From Cohnella xylanilytica (GTDB lineage: Bacteria > Bacillota > Bacilli > Paenibacillales > Paenibacillaceae), in NCBI RefSeq assembly GCF_014212175.1, contig NZ_JACJVR010000068.1, positions 34,522 to 98,521 of the forward strand: a stretch of 64,000 nucleotides of DNA, read 5' to 3'. Below, in pieces: positions 45,333-53,971 of this stretch; within the stretch, counting starts at the first letter, position 1, and the number at the start of each line of letters is the position of its first letter. A model generated the notes under the pieces. That model worked only from the letters and a program-made list of their open reading frames with translations, did no database searches and had not been told where the DNA came from. The translations under genes and the position numbers were made by a program.

Positions 45333-46211
45333 ATGTATCACAAAACGCTTCCATACCGCATCTTCAACGTCATCAACACGTGCTTCCTCGTCGCCGTCGC
45401 CCTCATGTGCATCATTCCGCTTATTCACGTGTTCGCCGTCTCCTTCAGCGCGAAGTCGGCGGCGGACGGCAACCTCGTCGGGCTGTGGCCGGTCCGCTTC
45501 TCGACGGTAGCCTACGAGAAAACGATCGACAACCCGGTGTTCCTCCATTCCCTGTGGGTGTCGGTCAAGCGGACGGTCATCGGCACGGTCGGCATCCTTC
45601 TGGTGGCGTGCCTCGCGGCGTACCCGCTGTCGAAGGAGAACGCGCAGTTCCGCGGCCGCTCCGTCTACGCGTGGGCGTTTGTTTTTACGATGATTTTCAA
45701 CGGGGGGCTCGTGCCCTTCTACATCGTCATCCAGCGGCTGCATCTGATGGACTCGTTCTGGGTGCTCGTCATCCCCGGGCTGGTCAACGTCTGGCTGATC
45801 GTCCTGCTGATGAACTTCTTCCGCGGGATTCCGAAGGAGCTGGAGGAAGCGGCGCTGATCGACGGAGCGGGCCACCTCGGCATCCTGATGCGCGTCTACC
45901 TGCCCGTGTCGCTGCCGGCGCTTGCCACCTTGGGGCTGTTCGCGATGGTGTGGCACTGGAACTCCTGGTTCGACGGCCTGCTGTACATCAGCAGCAAGGA
46001 GGATTACCCGCTCGCGTCCTTCCTGCAGACGGTCATCGTCTCCCGCGACATGAGCTCGATGAACTTCTCCAAGCAAGAGTTCGATCTGCTCTCCCAGAAG
46101 ACGATCAACGCGGCCCAGATCTTCATCGGCGCTCTTCCGGTGCTTGTCGTGTATCCTTTTTTGCAGAAGTTTTTCGTCAAGGGGCTCGTGATGGGGTCCG
46201 TGAAGGAGTAA
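45333..46211 (+). CDS. Oligosaccharide ABC transporter permease (LplC type)
   Basis: A 292-residue second permease subunit with the EAA motif EEAALIDGAGHLGILMRVYLPV (about 170-192) and the typical C-terminus FFVKGLVMGSVKE of LplC-type proteins. GGAGG lies eight bases before the ATG. It precedes the GH53 gene by 32 bases, linking transport to galactan breakdown. Confidence 0.94.
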   Translation: MYHKTLPYRIFNVINTCFLVAVALMCIIPLIHVFAVSFSAKSAADGNLVGLWPVRFSTVAYEKTIDNPVFLHSLWVSVKRTVIGTVGILLVACLAAYPLSKENAQFRGRSVYAWAFVFTMIFNGGLVPFYIVIQRLHLMDSFWVLVIPGLVNVWLIVLLMNFFRGIPKELEEAALIDGAGHLGILMRVYLPVSLPALATLGLFAMVWHWNSWFDGLLYISSKEDYPLASFLQTVIVSRDMSSMNFSKQEFDLLSQKTINAAQIFIGALPVLVVYPFLQKFFVKGLVMGSVKE

Positions 46212-46243
46212 CGAGGAATTCGGGTTAAGCGAGGGATTGGGGT

Positions 46244-47389
46244 ATGGCTCAGGTAGGAAAAGAAGCGAAAAGCCTAAAGAACGCCGAACGGGAGGAGGCG
46301 GGACGCGGGATGGTGCCGGATTCGTTCGACATCGGCATGGACGTCTCGTTCCTCGACGAAATCGAGAGCGAGGGCGGCCGGTTTTACGGAGAGGACGGGG
46401 CGGAAGCCGACGCCCTCGAGCTGCTCCGGCGCGGCGGCACGAACGCCATCCGCCTGCGCATCTGGAACGATCCGCCCGGGGGCTACTGCAACCTGGAACG
46501 GACACTGGAGATGGCGAAGCGAATCAAGGCGCACGGCTTCCGGTTCCTGCTCGACTTCCACTACTCGGACCGCTGGGCCGACCCGGCCCACCAGCATAAG
46601 CCGAAGGCGTGGGAGAAGCTGGATTACGAGGAGCTCAAGGAAGCCGTCCGGGAGTATACGTACCGCGTGCTGGTCATGCTGGCCGCGCAGGGCACTCCGC
46701 CGGACGCCGTGCAGATCGGCAACGAGATTACGCCGGGCATGCTGTGGGACGACGGCAAAGTCGACGGCGAGTTCGATACGGACGAGCAGTGGGCCAAGCT
46801 GGCCGGGCTCGCATCCGCGGGCGTCGCGGCGGCGCGCGAAGCGATTCCGGAGGCGGAGGTCATGATCCATATCGACCGGGGAGGAGACTGGGCTTCCAGC
46901 GAACGGTTTTTCACCCGGTTCGAGCGGCTCGGCGTCGACTATGACGGCATCGGACTCTCTTATTACCCGTGGTGGCACGGCACGCTGGCCGATCTGCGCG
47001 AGACGTTGCACGGGCTGGCCGCGCGGTTCGGGAAGCCGATCTACGTCGTGGAGACGGCGTACCCGTGGACGCTCGCGAAGCGGGACGGCCATGCGTTCAT
47101 CGTGACCGGCGAAGAGCAGCTGCACGAGGGCTACGAAGCGACGCTGGCCGGGCAAGCCCGGTATTGGCGGGACGTCGCCGAGATCGTCCGGCGGATGCCG
47201 GGCGGCTTGGGCGCCGGGATCTATTGGTGGGAGCCGGCGTGGATTCCGTCGAAGCCGGACTGGTCGGTCGGTCATCCGAACAATTGGTCGAACCTGACGC
47301 TGTTCGATTGGGACGGCAAGGAGCTGCCGGCGCTGAAGGCGATTCGCCCTGTCGCGGCGGCGCCAGAGGCAGCGTCGGAGTCGCTGTAA
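46244..47389 (+). CDS. GH53 endo-beta-1,4-galactanase without signal peptide
   Basis: Glycoside hydrolase of family 53 that cuts beta-1,4-galactan. The catalytic acid is Glu161 (QIGNEITPGM) and the nucleophile Glu270 (VVETAYPWT); FLLDFHYSDRWADPAHQHKPKAW and GIGLSYYPWWHGTL are family hallmarks. It is 381 residues and a single domain. No signal peptide precedes the catalytic domain: the first 25 residues are charged, and a start at 46310 (MVPDSFDIGMDVSFL) would not give one either. It should therefore act in the cytoplasm on imported oligosaccharides, or be released by an unknown route. It is cotranscribed with the permeases. Confidence 0.93.
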   Translation: MAQVGKEAKSLKNAEREEAGRGMVPDSFDIGMDVSFLDEIESEGGRFYGEDGAEADALELLRRGGTNAIRLRIWNDPPGGYCNLERTLEMAKRIKAHGFRFLLDFHYSDRWADPAHQHKPKAWEKLDYEELKEAVREYTYRVLVMLAAQGTPPDAVQIGNEITPGMLWDDGKVDGEFDTDEQWAKLAGLASAGVAAAREAIPEAEVMIHIDRGGDWASSERFFTRFERLGVDYDGIGLSYYPWWHGTLADLRETLHGLAARFGKPIYVVETAYPWTLAKRDGHAFIVTGEEQLHEGYEATLAGQARYWRDVAEIVRRMPGGLGAGIYWWEPAWIPSKPDWSVGHPNNWSNLTLFDWDGKELPALKAIRPVAAAPEAASESL

Positions 47390-47428
47390 GCGGCATGGAG
47401 ACGGCTAGAGGCATTGGGTACGGGTGAG

Positions 47429-47495
47429 GCAGGGCACAGGAAGGGCAAAGGAAGGGCACAGGAAGGGCACAGGAAGGGCACAGGAAGGGCATAGG
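47429..47495. repeat. Tandem 11-bp repeats (AGGAAGGGCAC)
   Basis: About six imperfect copies of AGGAAGGGCAC/AAAGGAAGGGCAC lie end to end between the first and second GH53 genes. Purine-rich on the plus strand. No RNA or protein function is evident. Confidence 0.85.
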
Positions 47496-47582
47496 GCCCG
47501 GTGAAGAGGCATGAGAGCAAGAAGAGACATGAGGCTGGTACGAGGCACAGGGCAGGTTAATTCGCAGAGGAGGTTGGCGGAA

Positions 47583-50500
47583 GTGAGGCTGATAGCTAGG
47601 TTGGAAGAGAGAGCGAAAGAGAGAGCGAAAGGGCGGACGGGTTCGGTTCGGGCGTCCATCGCGAAGAAAATTGCAAGCGCTGTCATCGCGGCGACGTTGG
47701 CGTTCGGCGGAGTGCTCCCGTCGTTGCCGGGCGCGGGGGCGGCGGCGGGACGAGCCGAGGCGGCGGATGCGGGTACGGGTACAGAGGCGGCACGGACGGA
47801 TATTGACGCGGCTGCAACTGCCGTTAATGCGAACCTGGCGGTCAATCCCGGCTTCGAAGACAGCGCGGGCGACTGGTCGGGCTGGACCTACGAGGGGACG
47901 GCGGGCGCCTTGACGATCAAGACGGACACGCCGTCCAGCAACAACGTCCGCTCCGGGGAACGCTCGGCCAGCTACTGGAGCGCGGGCGACTACCAGTTCA
48001 AGCTCTATCAGACGATCACCGGGCTGGAGAACGGCGAATACGCGCTGAAGGCGTGGTCGTCGGGCGATCCCGGCAACCGTTCGCTCCGCCTGTTCGCCGA
48101 CGGCTTCGGCGGCGAGAAACGGTCGACGCCCATCGACAATTCCGGATGGGGGACGATCTCTTCCTATACGGTCGACCATATCCAGGTGACGAACGGGCAG
48201 GCGACGATCGGCTTCGAGGTCGATTCGGTCGGGGGCAAATGGGGATTTTTCGACGACGTGGAGTTCTACCGAATGGCCGATCCGGGAGCCGCGCCGACGT
48301 GGGCGGCCGACAAGTCGCTGACGGTCGAGTCGGTCGCCTCGCGCGGGGCGGCGCTGAAGTGGTCGGGCGCGACGGACGGGACGGGCGTGACGCAGTACCG
48401 GGTCTACCTGAACGGCCAGCTCAAGGCGACGACGTCCTCGGCGTCTTCCCGGCTGACGGGCCTCGCGCCGGGAACCGCCTATACGGTCAAGGTGGAAGCC
48501 GGCGATGCCGCCGGGCTGTGGAGCGAGGACGGACCCGAGGCGGCATTCGAGACGCCGGAGGCCGGGGGCAGTGAGGAGTTCATCAAGGGAGCCGACATCT
48601 CGACCTTGCAGGCGATCGAAGACGCGGGCGGCAAGTATTACGAGAACGGACAGGAGAAGGACCTGCTGGCGATTCTGAAGGACCGCGGCGTCAACTACAT
48701 CCGGCTGCGCCTCTGGAACGATCCGGTCGAAGCCGACGGCTACAACGACAAGGCGCACGTGATCGAGATGGCGAAGCGGGTGAAGGAAGCGGGCCTCAAG
48801 CTGCTGCTCGACTTCCACTATTCGGACTTCTGGGCCGACCCGGGCAAGCAGGTCAAACCCGCCGCCTGGAGCAGCCTGGGCTACGACGAGCTGAAGAAGG
48901 CGGTGTACGACTACACGACGGAGGTGCTCGGCGAGCTGGAGGCGGAGGGCGCTTACCCGGACATGGTGCAGGTCGGCAACGAGATCAACTCGGGGATGCT
49001 GCTGCCGGACGGCTCCGTAAGCGACTACGATAAGCTGGCCGGGCTGCTCGCCGAAGGCATTCGCGGCGTCCGCGACACGACGCCTCCCGGGCAGGAGACG
49101 AAGGTTATGCTTCATCTGGCGGAAGGGGGCAATAACGGGGTTTTCCGCGGCTTCTTCGACGCGATGACGCAGAGGAACGTCGATTTCGACGTGATCGGTT
49201 TTTCCTATTATCCGTTCTGGCACGGCACCCTCGGACAGCTCAAAAACAACCTGAACGACATCGCGGCCCGCTACGGCAAGGAGGTCGTCGTCGCGGAGAC
49301 GTCGTACGGCTACACGCTTGCGGACGGGGACGGCTGGGCGAACTCGTTCGGGCAGGCGGAGGCGGACGAGGCGGGCTTCCCGGCGACGGTCGAAGGCCAG
49401 AAGCGGCTGGTGACGACGGTGATGAACACGGTGGCGCACGTGCCGGACGGCTTGGGCCTCGGCGTGTTCTACTGGGAGCCGGCGTGGATTCCCGTTCCGA
49501 AGAACGCGAAGGGCGAATACCAGGCAGGGTGGAAAAGCAAGGAAGGCAACGCTTGGGACAATCAAGCGATGTTCGACTTCAAGGGCAATGCGCTCGATTC
49601 GCTGGACGCCTTCGCCTTCGAGCCGGGCGACCTGCCGGACGTCCTGCCGGTGTCCGTCAAGGCTCCGGAGGGCGTGACGGTTCCCGCGAACGCGTCCGTC
49701 GAGGAAGCCTCCGCGCGGCTGCCGGAGAGCGTGGACGTGCTTTTCAACGAGGGAAGCTTCCGGGCCGTGCCCGTCGCCTGGTCCGCGATCGACCCGGAGG
49801 CTCTGACGCGGATCGGGACGTTCGAGCTGACCGGCACGGTGCAGGATATCGGCGAGACGGTGCGGATCGCCGTTACGGTCAGCGCGTACAAGAACGTGCT
49901 GGGCAACCCGGGCTTCGAGGAGGACTACGACTTCGGCGGATGGACGCTGACGGGAACGCCCGGCGCGGCGAAGGTGAAGGAGGACTCGGGGAACGCGTAC
50001 TCGGGCACCCATGCGGTCAATTATTACGCGGCTTCGGACTTTGCGTTCGAGCTGGCGCAGAAGGCAACCGGGCTTGTCAACGGCCGTTACGTGCTCAAGG
50101 CACGGGTGTCGGGCGGAGGCGGGGAGCGGTCACTGCGCCTGTTCGCTTCGGGCTTAGGCGGGGAGCCGGCGACCGGGGACAACGTTGCGAATACCGGCTG
50201 GAAAAACTGGAACGAACCGGCGCTGGCCTTCGACGTGACGAACGGGGAGGCGACGGTTGGCCTCGCGGCGGACGCTCCGGGCGGGACGTGGGGCTGGATC
50301 GACGATTTCGAGCTGTATCGGGAAGTCGCGGTGCCCGAGTGGCGGACGGACAAGAAGCTGGCCGCTTCGTCGGTGGGCGCGAGGAAGCTGAAGCTCGAGT
50401 GGAGCGGCGTGGCGAATCCCGAAGGGCTGGCGGGATACAAGATTTACGCGGACGGCCGGAAAATCGCGACGGTAGGCGGAGCGGCGACCTCCTATGAGGT

Positions 50501-52103
50501 GACGGGGCTCGCGCCGAAGACGTCCTATGCGTTCAAGGTGGAAGCGAGCTACGACGGAGCGGTCTGGACTTCGACCGGACCGGAGGTCACGGTCAAGACG
50601 GCGTCCTCGTCCGGAGGCGGCGGATCGGGTCCGACGACGGAGGAGCCTGCCGGCGGGAAGGGCGAGGGCGCCGGTGTTGGCGGAGGCGTGTTCGAGGTCG
50701 CGGAGTCCGATCTTCTGGCTGGCGAAGGGGATGCGGCCATCGTTCGCGTGCCGGCTGGAGCGGGAACGGTTCGACTGCCCGCGCAGGCGTCCGCGCTGCT
50801 GAACGGCCGGGCGCTGGATCTGCGGGCGGACGGGATAGAGGTGCGAATCCCCGCCGCTCTCCTGAAGCGGCTCGGGGAGAAGCTAGGCGCGAATGCGAGC
50901 GAAGGCGCGAACGGGGACAAAGCGGCTGCCGGCGCGATCTCGTGGAGGATGGAGCCGCTCGGGAAAACGGGCGCGGAGAGCTTGCGGGCGTCGCTGGCGG
51001 CCGGAATGGGGGCGTCCGTGCGGACCGTCGGGGGCGCGTACGAATTCGCGCTGTCCATCGCGTCGGCGGACGGGAAGAAGTCGGAGGCGCTAACGGAGTT
51101 CGCCGAGCCGGTCGTCATCCGGCTGGCGGCCGATCCGACCGCGGATGCCGTCGCGACGGGAATCTATACTGCGCCGGCCGACGCGGCAGGCGGGACGCCC
51201 CTGTACGTCGGCGGGAAACTGCGCGACGGGATGTACGAGACGGCGGTCGTCCGTCCGGGCCGTTATGTTCTGGCGGAGGCGAACAAGACGTTCGCCGACG
51301 TGGGCGCCGGTCACTGGGCGTCCGAAGCCATTCGCCTGCTGGCGGCTCGGCAAGCGGCGAAGGGCGTCGGGATCGCCGGCGGCGTGGGCGGCGTTAGCGG
51401 CGCTGGGGGCGTTGACGGCGACAAGTTCGAGCCGTCCCGCGCGGTCACCCGCGCCGAATTCGCGGCGCTGCTCGTGAGGATTTTGGGCTCGCAGGCGGGG
51501 GCGGATTCGGGCGCCAGCGCGGGCACGGGCGAGTCGGCTGCTGCGGCGGCGCCGGGCGAGAGCGGCGCGAGTGCGGATGAAGCGGCGCCGGGTGAGAGCG
51601 GCGCGAATGCGGGTGAAGCCGCGCCGGGCGAGAGCGGCGCGGGTGCGGATGAAACGACGCCGGGAATGAGCGGCACGAGTGCGGGTGAAGCAGTGCCAGG
51701 GGCGGGCGGCGCGAATGCAAGCGCGCAGGCGTTCGCGGACGTGCCCGCGGACGCCTGGTACGCGGCGGAAGTCGCCGCCGCCGCGAAGATGGGGCTCGCG
51801 AACGGGCGGGATGGCCGCACGTTCGACCCGAACGGCGCCATCACCCGCGAGGAGATGGCGGCGATGGCCGTGAAGGCCGCCGCGCTGCTCGGCGGGCGCG
51901 AGCTTCCGGCCGCGGGGGCGGCCGGCTTCGCCGACGCGGCCGCGATCTCGCCGTGGGCCGAGCGCTACGTGGCCGCCGCGGCGGAGTGGAAGCTGGCGCA
52001 AGGGCGAGGCCAAGGCCTCTTCGCGCCGCAAGGCACGGTCACGCGCGCCGAGGCCGCGCAGATCGCGGCTAACCTGCTGCGCTTGGCCGATTCGGGCCAA
52101 TAG
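47583..52103 (+). CDS. SLH-anchored multidomain GH53 endo-galactanase
   Basis: A 1506-residue cell-surface galactanase. Order: signal peptide (to about 60), CBM-like jelly roll (about 83-235, NPGFEDSAGDWSGWTYEG, possibly CBM61), FnIII (238-330), GH53 catalytic domain (335-680; acid Glu467 in QVGNEINSGM, nucleophile Glu572 in VAETSYG), a Big_4-like Ig domain (690-775), a second copy of the CBM (776-915), FnIII (918-1003), a Gly/Glu linker, a beta domain often found before SLH repeats (1036-1235) and three SLH repeats. SLH1 is separated from SLH2 by a repetitive Ala/Gly/Glu/Ser linker (about 1322-1382). I chose GTG 47583, which follows GAGGAGG by nine bases and leads into a signal peptide; an ATG at 47511 adds a basic extension. 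A consensus cre site lies 90 bp inside the gene. SLH repeats bind wall polymers, so the enzyme should sit on the cell surface. Confidence 0.93.
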   Translation: MRLIARLEERAKERAKGRTGSVRASIAKKIASAVIAATLAFGGVLPSLPGAGAAAGRAEAADAGTGTEAARTDIDAAATAVNANLAVNPGFEDSAGDWSGWTYEGTAGALTIKTDTPSSNNVRSGERSASYWSAGDYQFKLYQTITGLENGEYALKAWSSGDPGNRSLRLFADGFGGEKRSTPIDNSGWGTISSYTVDHIQVTNGQATIGFEVDSVGGKWGFFDDVEFYRMADPGAAPTWAADKSLTVESVASRGAALKWSGATDGTGVTQYRVYLNGQLKATTSSASSRLTGLAPGTAYTVKVEAGDAAGLWSEDGPEAAFETPEAGGSEEFIKGADISTLQAIEDAGGKYYENGQEKDLLAILKDRGVNYIRLRLWNDPVEADGYNDKAHVIEMAKRVKEAGLKLLLDFHYSDFWADPGKQVKPAAWSSLGYDELKKAVYDYTTEVLGELEAEGAYPDMVQVGNEINSGMLLPDGSVSDYDKLAGLLAEGIRGVRDTTPPGQETKVMLHLAEGGNNGVFRGFFDAMTQRNVDFDVIGFSYYPFWHGTLGQLKNNLNDIAARYGKEVVVAETSYGYTLADGDGWANSFGQAEADEAGFPATVEGQKRLVTTVMNTVAHVPDGLGLGVFYWEPAWIPVPKNAKGEYQAGWKSKEGNAWDNQAMFDFKGNALDSLDAFAFEPGDLPDVLPVSVKAPEGVTVPANASVEEASARLPESVDVLFNEGSFRAVPVAWSAIDPEALTRIGTFELTGTVQDIGETVRIAVTVSAYKNVLGNPGFEEDYDFGGWTLTGTPGAAKVKEDSGNAYSGTHAVNYYAASDFAFELAQKATGLVNGRYVLKARVSGGGGERSLRLFASGLGGEPATGDNVANTGWKNWNEPALAFDVTNGEATVGLAADAPGGTWGWIDDFELYREVAVPEWRTDKKLAASSVGARKLKLEWSGVANPEGLAGYKIYADGRKIATVGGAATSYEVTGLAPKTSYAFKVEASYDGAVWTSTGPEVTVKTASSSGGGGSGPTTEEPAGGKGEGAGVGGGVFEVAESDLLAGEGDAAIVRVPAGAGTVRLPAQASALLNGRALDLRADGIEVRIPAALLKRLGEKLGANASEGANGDKAAAGAISWRMEPLGKTGAESLRASLAAGMGASVRTVGGAYEFALSIASADGKKSEALTEFAEPVVIRLAADPTADAVATGIYTAPADAAGGTPLYVGGKLRDGMYETAVVRPGRYVLAEANKTFADVGAGHWASEAIRLLAARQAAKGVGIAGGVGGVSGAGGVDGDKFEPSRAVTRAEFAALLVRILGSQAGADSGASAGTGESAAAAAPGESGASADEAAPGESGANAGEAAPGESGAGADETTPGMSGTSAGEAVPGAGGANASAQAFADVPADAWYAAEVAAAAKMGLANGRDGRTFDPNGAITREEMAAMAVKAAALLGGRELPAAGAAGFADAAAISPWAERYVAAAAEWKLAQGRGQGLFAPQGTVTRAEAAQIAANLLRLADSGQ
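47671..47685 (+). promoter_or_regulatory. cre (CcpA) site inside the SLH-GH53 gene
   Basis: TTGCAAGCGCTGTCA matches the degenerate Bacillus cre consensus WTGNAANCGNWNNCW at every position. Lying about 90 bp downstream of the start codon, it could act as a CcpA roadblock when glucose is present. Confidence 0.55.
51549..51728 (+). repeat. 36-bp tandem repeats encoding a linker between SLH domains
   Basis: Five imperfect 12-residue units of the form APGESGAxAxEA (for example APGESGASADEA, APGESGANAGEA), about 180 bp, in frame, between SLH1 and SLH2 of the galactanase. Confidence 0.85.
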
Positions 52104-52129
52104 AAGACGCGAAGCCTCGCGAGCGTCCC

Positions 52130-52640
52130 AATGCCGAATTTTTCGGCATTGGAAGCCGCCGCGGGGCCTCACTTGCTCGTGAATGCCGAATTTTTCGGCA
52201 TTGGAAGCCGCCGCGGGGCCTCGCTTGCGCATGAATGCCGAATTATTCGGCATTGGAAGCCGCCGCGGGTCCTCGCTTGCGCATGAATGCCGAATTTTTC
52301 GGCATTGGAAGCCGCCGCGGGTCCTCGCTTGCTCGTGAATGCCGAACTTCTCGGCATTGGGACGCCGCCGCGGGGCCTCGCTTGCGCATGAATGCCGAAT
52401 TTTTCGGCATTGGAAGCCGCCGCGGGGCCCCACTTGCGCGTGAATGCCGAATTATTCGGCATTGGAAGCCGCCGCGGGGCCCCACTTGCGCGTGAATGCC
52501 GAATTATTCGGCATTGAAAGCCGCCGCGGAGCTTCACTTGCACGTGAATGCCGAATTTTTCGGCATTGGAAGCCGCCGCGGGGCCCCACTTGCGCGTGAA
52601 TGCCGAATTATTCGGCATTGGAAGCCGCCGCCGCGGGTCT
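52130..52640. repeat. Ten tandem 52-bp units, each with a 9-bp-arm hairpin
   Basis: Units start at 52130, 52182, 52234, 52286, 52338, 52391, 52443, 52495, 52547 and 52599. Each begins with AATGCCGAA-N3-TTCGGCATT, followed by GGAAGCCGCCGCGG and a variable (C/T)(A/G)CTTGC(G/T/A)C(A/G)TG end. The loop alternates between TTT and TTA. Unit 5 has a changed arm with matching change opposite (AATGCCGA-N5-TCGGCATT) and is one base longer. It fills the 681-bp gap between the second and third GH53 genes apart from a promoter region at 52650-52784. Not coding in either direction by period (52 is not a multiple of 3). Confidence 0.95.
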
Positions 52641-52723
52641 CGCGAGGCGAGCGCACGAGAAGTGATTGCCAAAACATCACAATCGTTCGAATCGCGCCAT
52701 GTCGCCCCGGCATGGACGCTTCT

Positions 52724-52729
52724 TACAAT
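52724..52729 (+). promoter_or_regulatory. -10 element of the third GH53 gene
   Basis: TACAAT, 55 bp before the start codon, without a convincing -35. This is similar to the other promoters in the galactan locus. Confidence 0.35.
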
Positions 52730-52784
52730 CGGTGGTGGAGGCGAAGCGCGCCTTCCAACCAAACCTAAGGAGGCTCGATCCACA

Positions 52785-53828
52785 ATGTTGCGCAAAGCGG
52801 TTGCGGTGTTCATCACCTTGGTGTTGGGACTGACTCTACTATCGGCGCAGGGAGGACGACCGCAGGAAGCGGCGGCGGCTCCGTCGTTCGCTAAGGGAGC
52901 GGACATCAGCTGGGTGCCGGGAATGGAAGCGCAAGGGTACAGGTGGAAGGACAAGAACGGCGTGCAGCGGGACATCCTGGACATTCTCAAGAACGATTAC
53001 CAGATCAACTCCGTCCGCATTCGGGTATGGGTCAATCCTTCGAGCAGCTATACGAACGGCTACCTGAACAAGGACCGGGCGGCCGCGCTCGCGAAGCGGG
53101 CGAAGGCGGCGGGGCTCAGCGTCATGCTGACGCTGCATTACAGCGACAGCTGGGCCGACCCCGGGAAGCAGACGAAGCCGGCGGCGTGGGCCGGGTACAA
53201 CTTCCAGCAGCTGATGGACGCGGTGTGGAACTGGACGCGCGAGGTCATGACGACGATGCAGGCCAGCGGGGTGACGCCGGACTGGGTGCAGATCGGCAAC
53301 GAGACGAACAACGGCATGCTGTGGGACGACGGGAAGGCCTCGCTGAGCATGAAGAATTACGCCTGGCTCGTCAACACGGGCAACAACGCGGTCAAGTCGA
53401 TCAGCAGCGGGACGAAAACGATCGTGCATCTCGCCAACGGGTACGACAATTCGTTGTTCGTCTGGAACATCGGCGGCCTGATCGCGAACGGCGCCACGTT
53501 CGACATTATCGGCATGTCGCTGTATCCGAGCGCGTCCGACTGGTCCTCGAAGGTGACGCAGACGATCTCCAACGCGAACGATATGATCTCCCGGTACGGC
53601 AAGCCGATCATGATCACGGAGATCGGCATGGACTACAACCAGCCGTCGGCGGCCAAGAGCTTCGTCGCGGATATCAAGACGAAGATCCGCAGCCTGTCCG
53701 GCGGCCGAGGGCTCGGCGTCTTCTACTGGGAGCCGGAGGCGACCCCGGGTTATAACGGAGGCTATAACAAGGGAGCCTGGCAGGCAGACATGAAGCCGAC
53801 GATCGCTCTCGAAGGTTTTCTGAACTAA
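52785..53828 (+). CDS. Secreted GH53 endo-beta-1,4-galactanase
   Basis: A 347-residue secreted galactanase with a signal peptide (MLRKAVAVFITLVLGLTLLS, cleaved before about residue 34) and a single GH53 domain starting SFAKGADISWVPGMEAQG. The catalytic acid is Glu173 (QIGNETNNGM) and the nucleophile Glu279 (ITEIGMDYNQ). It lacks CBM, FnIII and SLH modules, so it should be free in the medium. The sequence differs clearly from the two upstream GH53 genes, resembling instead the compact fungal/Bacillus-type enzymes, so it is not a recent tandem duplicate. GGAGG lies about 11 bases before the ATG. It is separated from the large galactanase by the ten-unit 52-bp hairpin array. Confidence 0.94.
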   Translation: MLRKAVAVFITLVLGLTLLSAQGGRPQEAAAAPSFAKGADISWVPGMEAQGYRWKDKNGVQRDILDILKNDYQINSVRIRVWVNPSSSYTNGYLNKDRAAALAKRAKAAGLSVMLTLHYSDSWADPGKQTKPAAWAGYNFQQLMDAVWNWTREVMTTMQASGVTPDWVQIGNETNNGMLWDDGKASLSMKNYAWLVNTGNNAVKSISSGTKTIVHLANGYDNSLFVWNIGGLIANGATFDIIGMSLYPSASDWSSKVTQTISNANDMISRYGKPIMITEIGMDYNQPSAAKSFVADIKTKIRSLSGGRGLGVFYWEPEATPGYNGGYNKGAWQADMKPTIALEGFLN

Positions 53829-53852
53829 TCGCCATCTCGATTCCACTTGCCC

Positions 53853-53899
53853 AAGCCCCTGACAGCGGTCGTCGCGCAGACCTCCGCCGGAAGGGGCTT
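53853..53899. terminator. Possible terminator between GH53 and lysR
   Basis: AAGCCCCT pairs with AGGGGCTT around a long 31-base loop, with a short T-run. Weak but well placed between convergent genes. Confidence 0.4.
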
Positions 53900-53971
53900 T
53901 GCCGCTCATCCAGGGAGGCGACGCAACGCTGAGACGCGGGCGCATACCGGCGCGGACGGCGGTTCCTCCTC

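Noticed and set aside
52130..52640. CRISPR-like array of regularly spaced palindromes
   Set aside because: The sequence between the palindromes is itself repeated from unit to unit, so there are no unique spacers, and no cas genes adjoin it.
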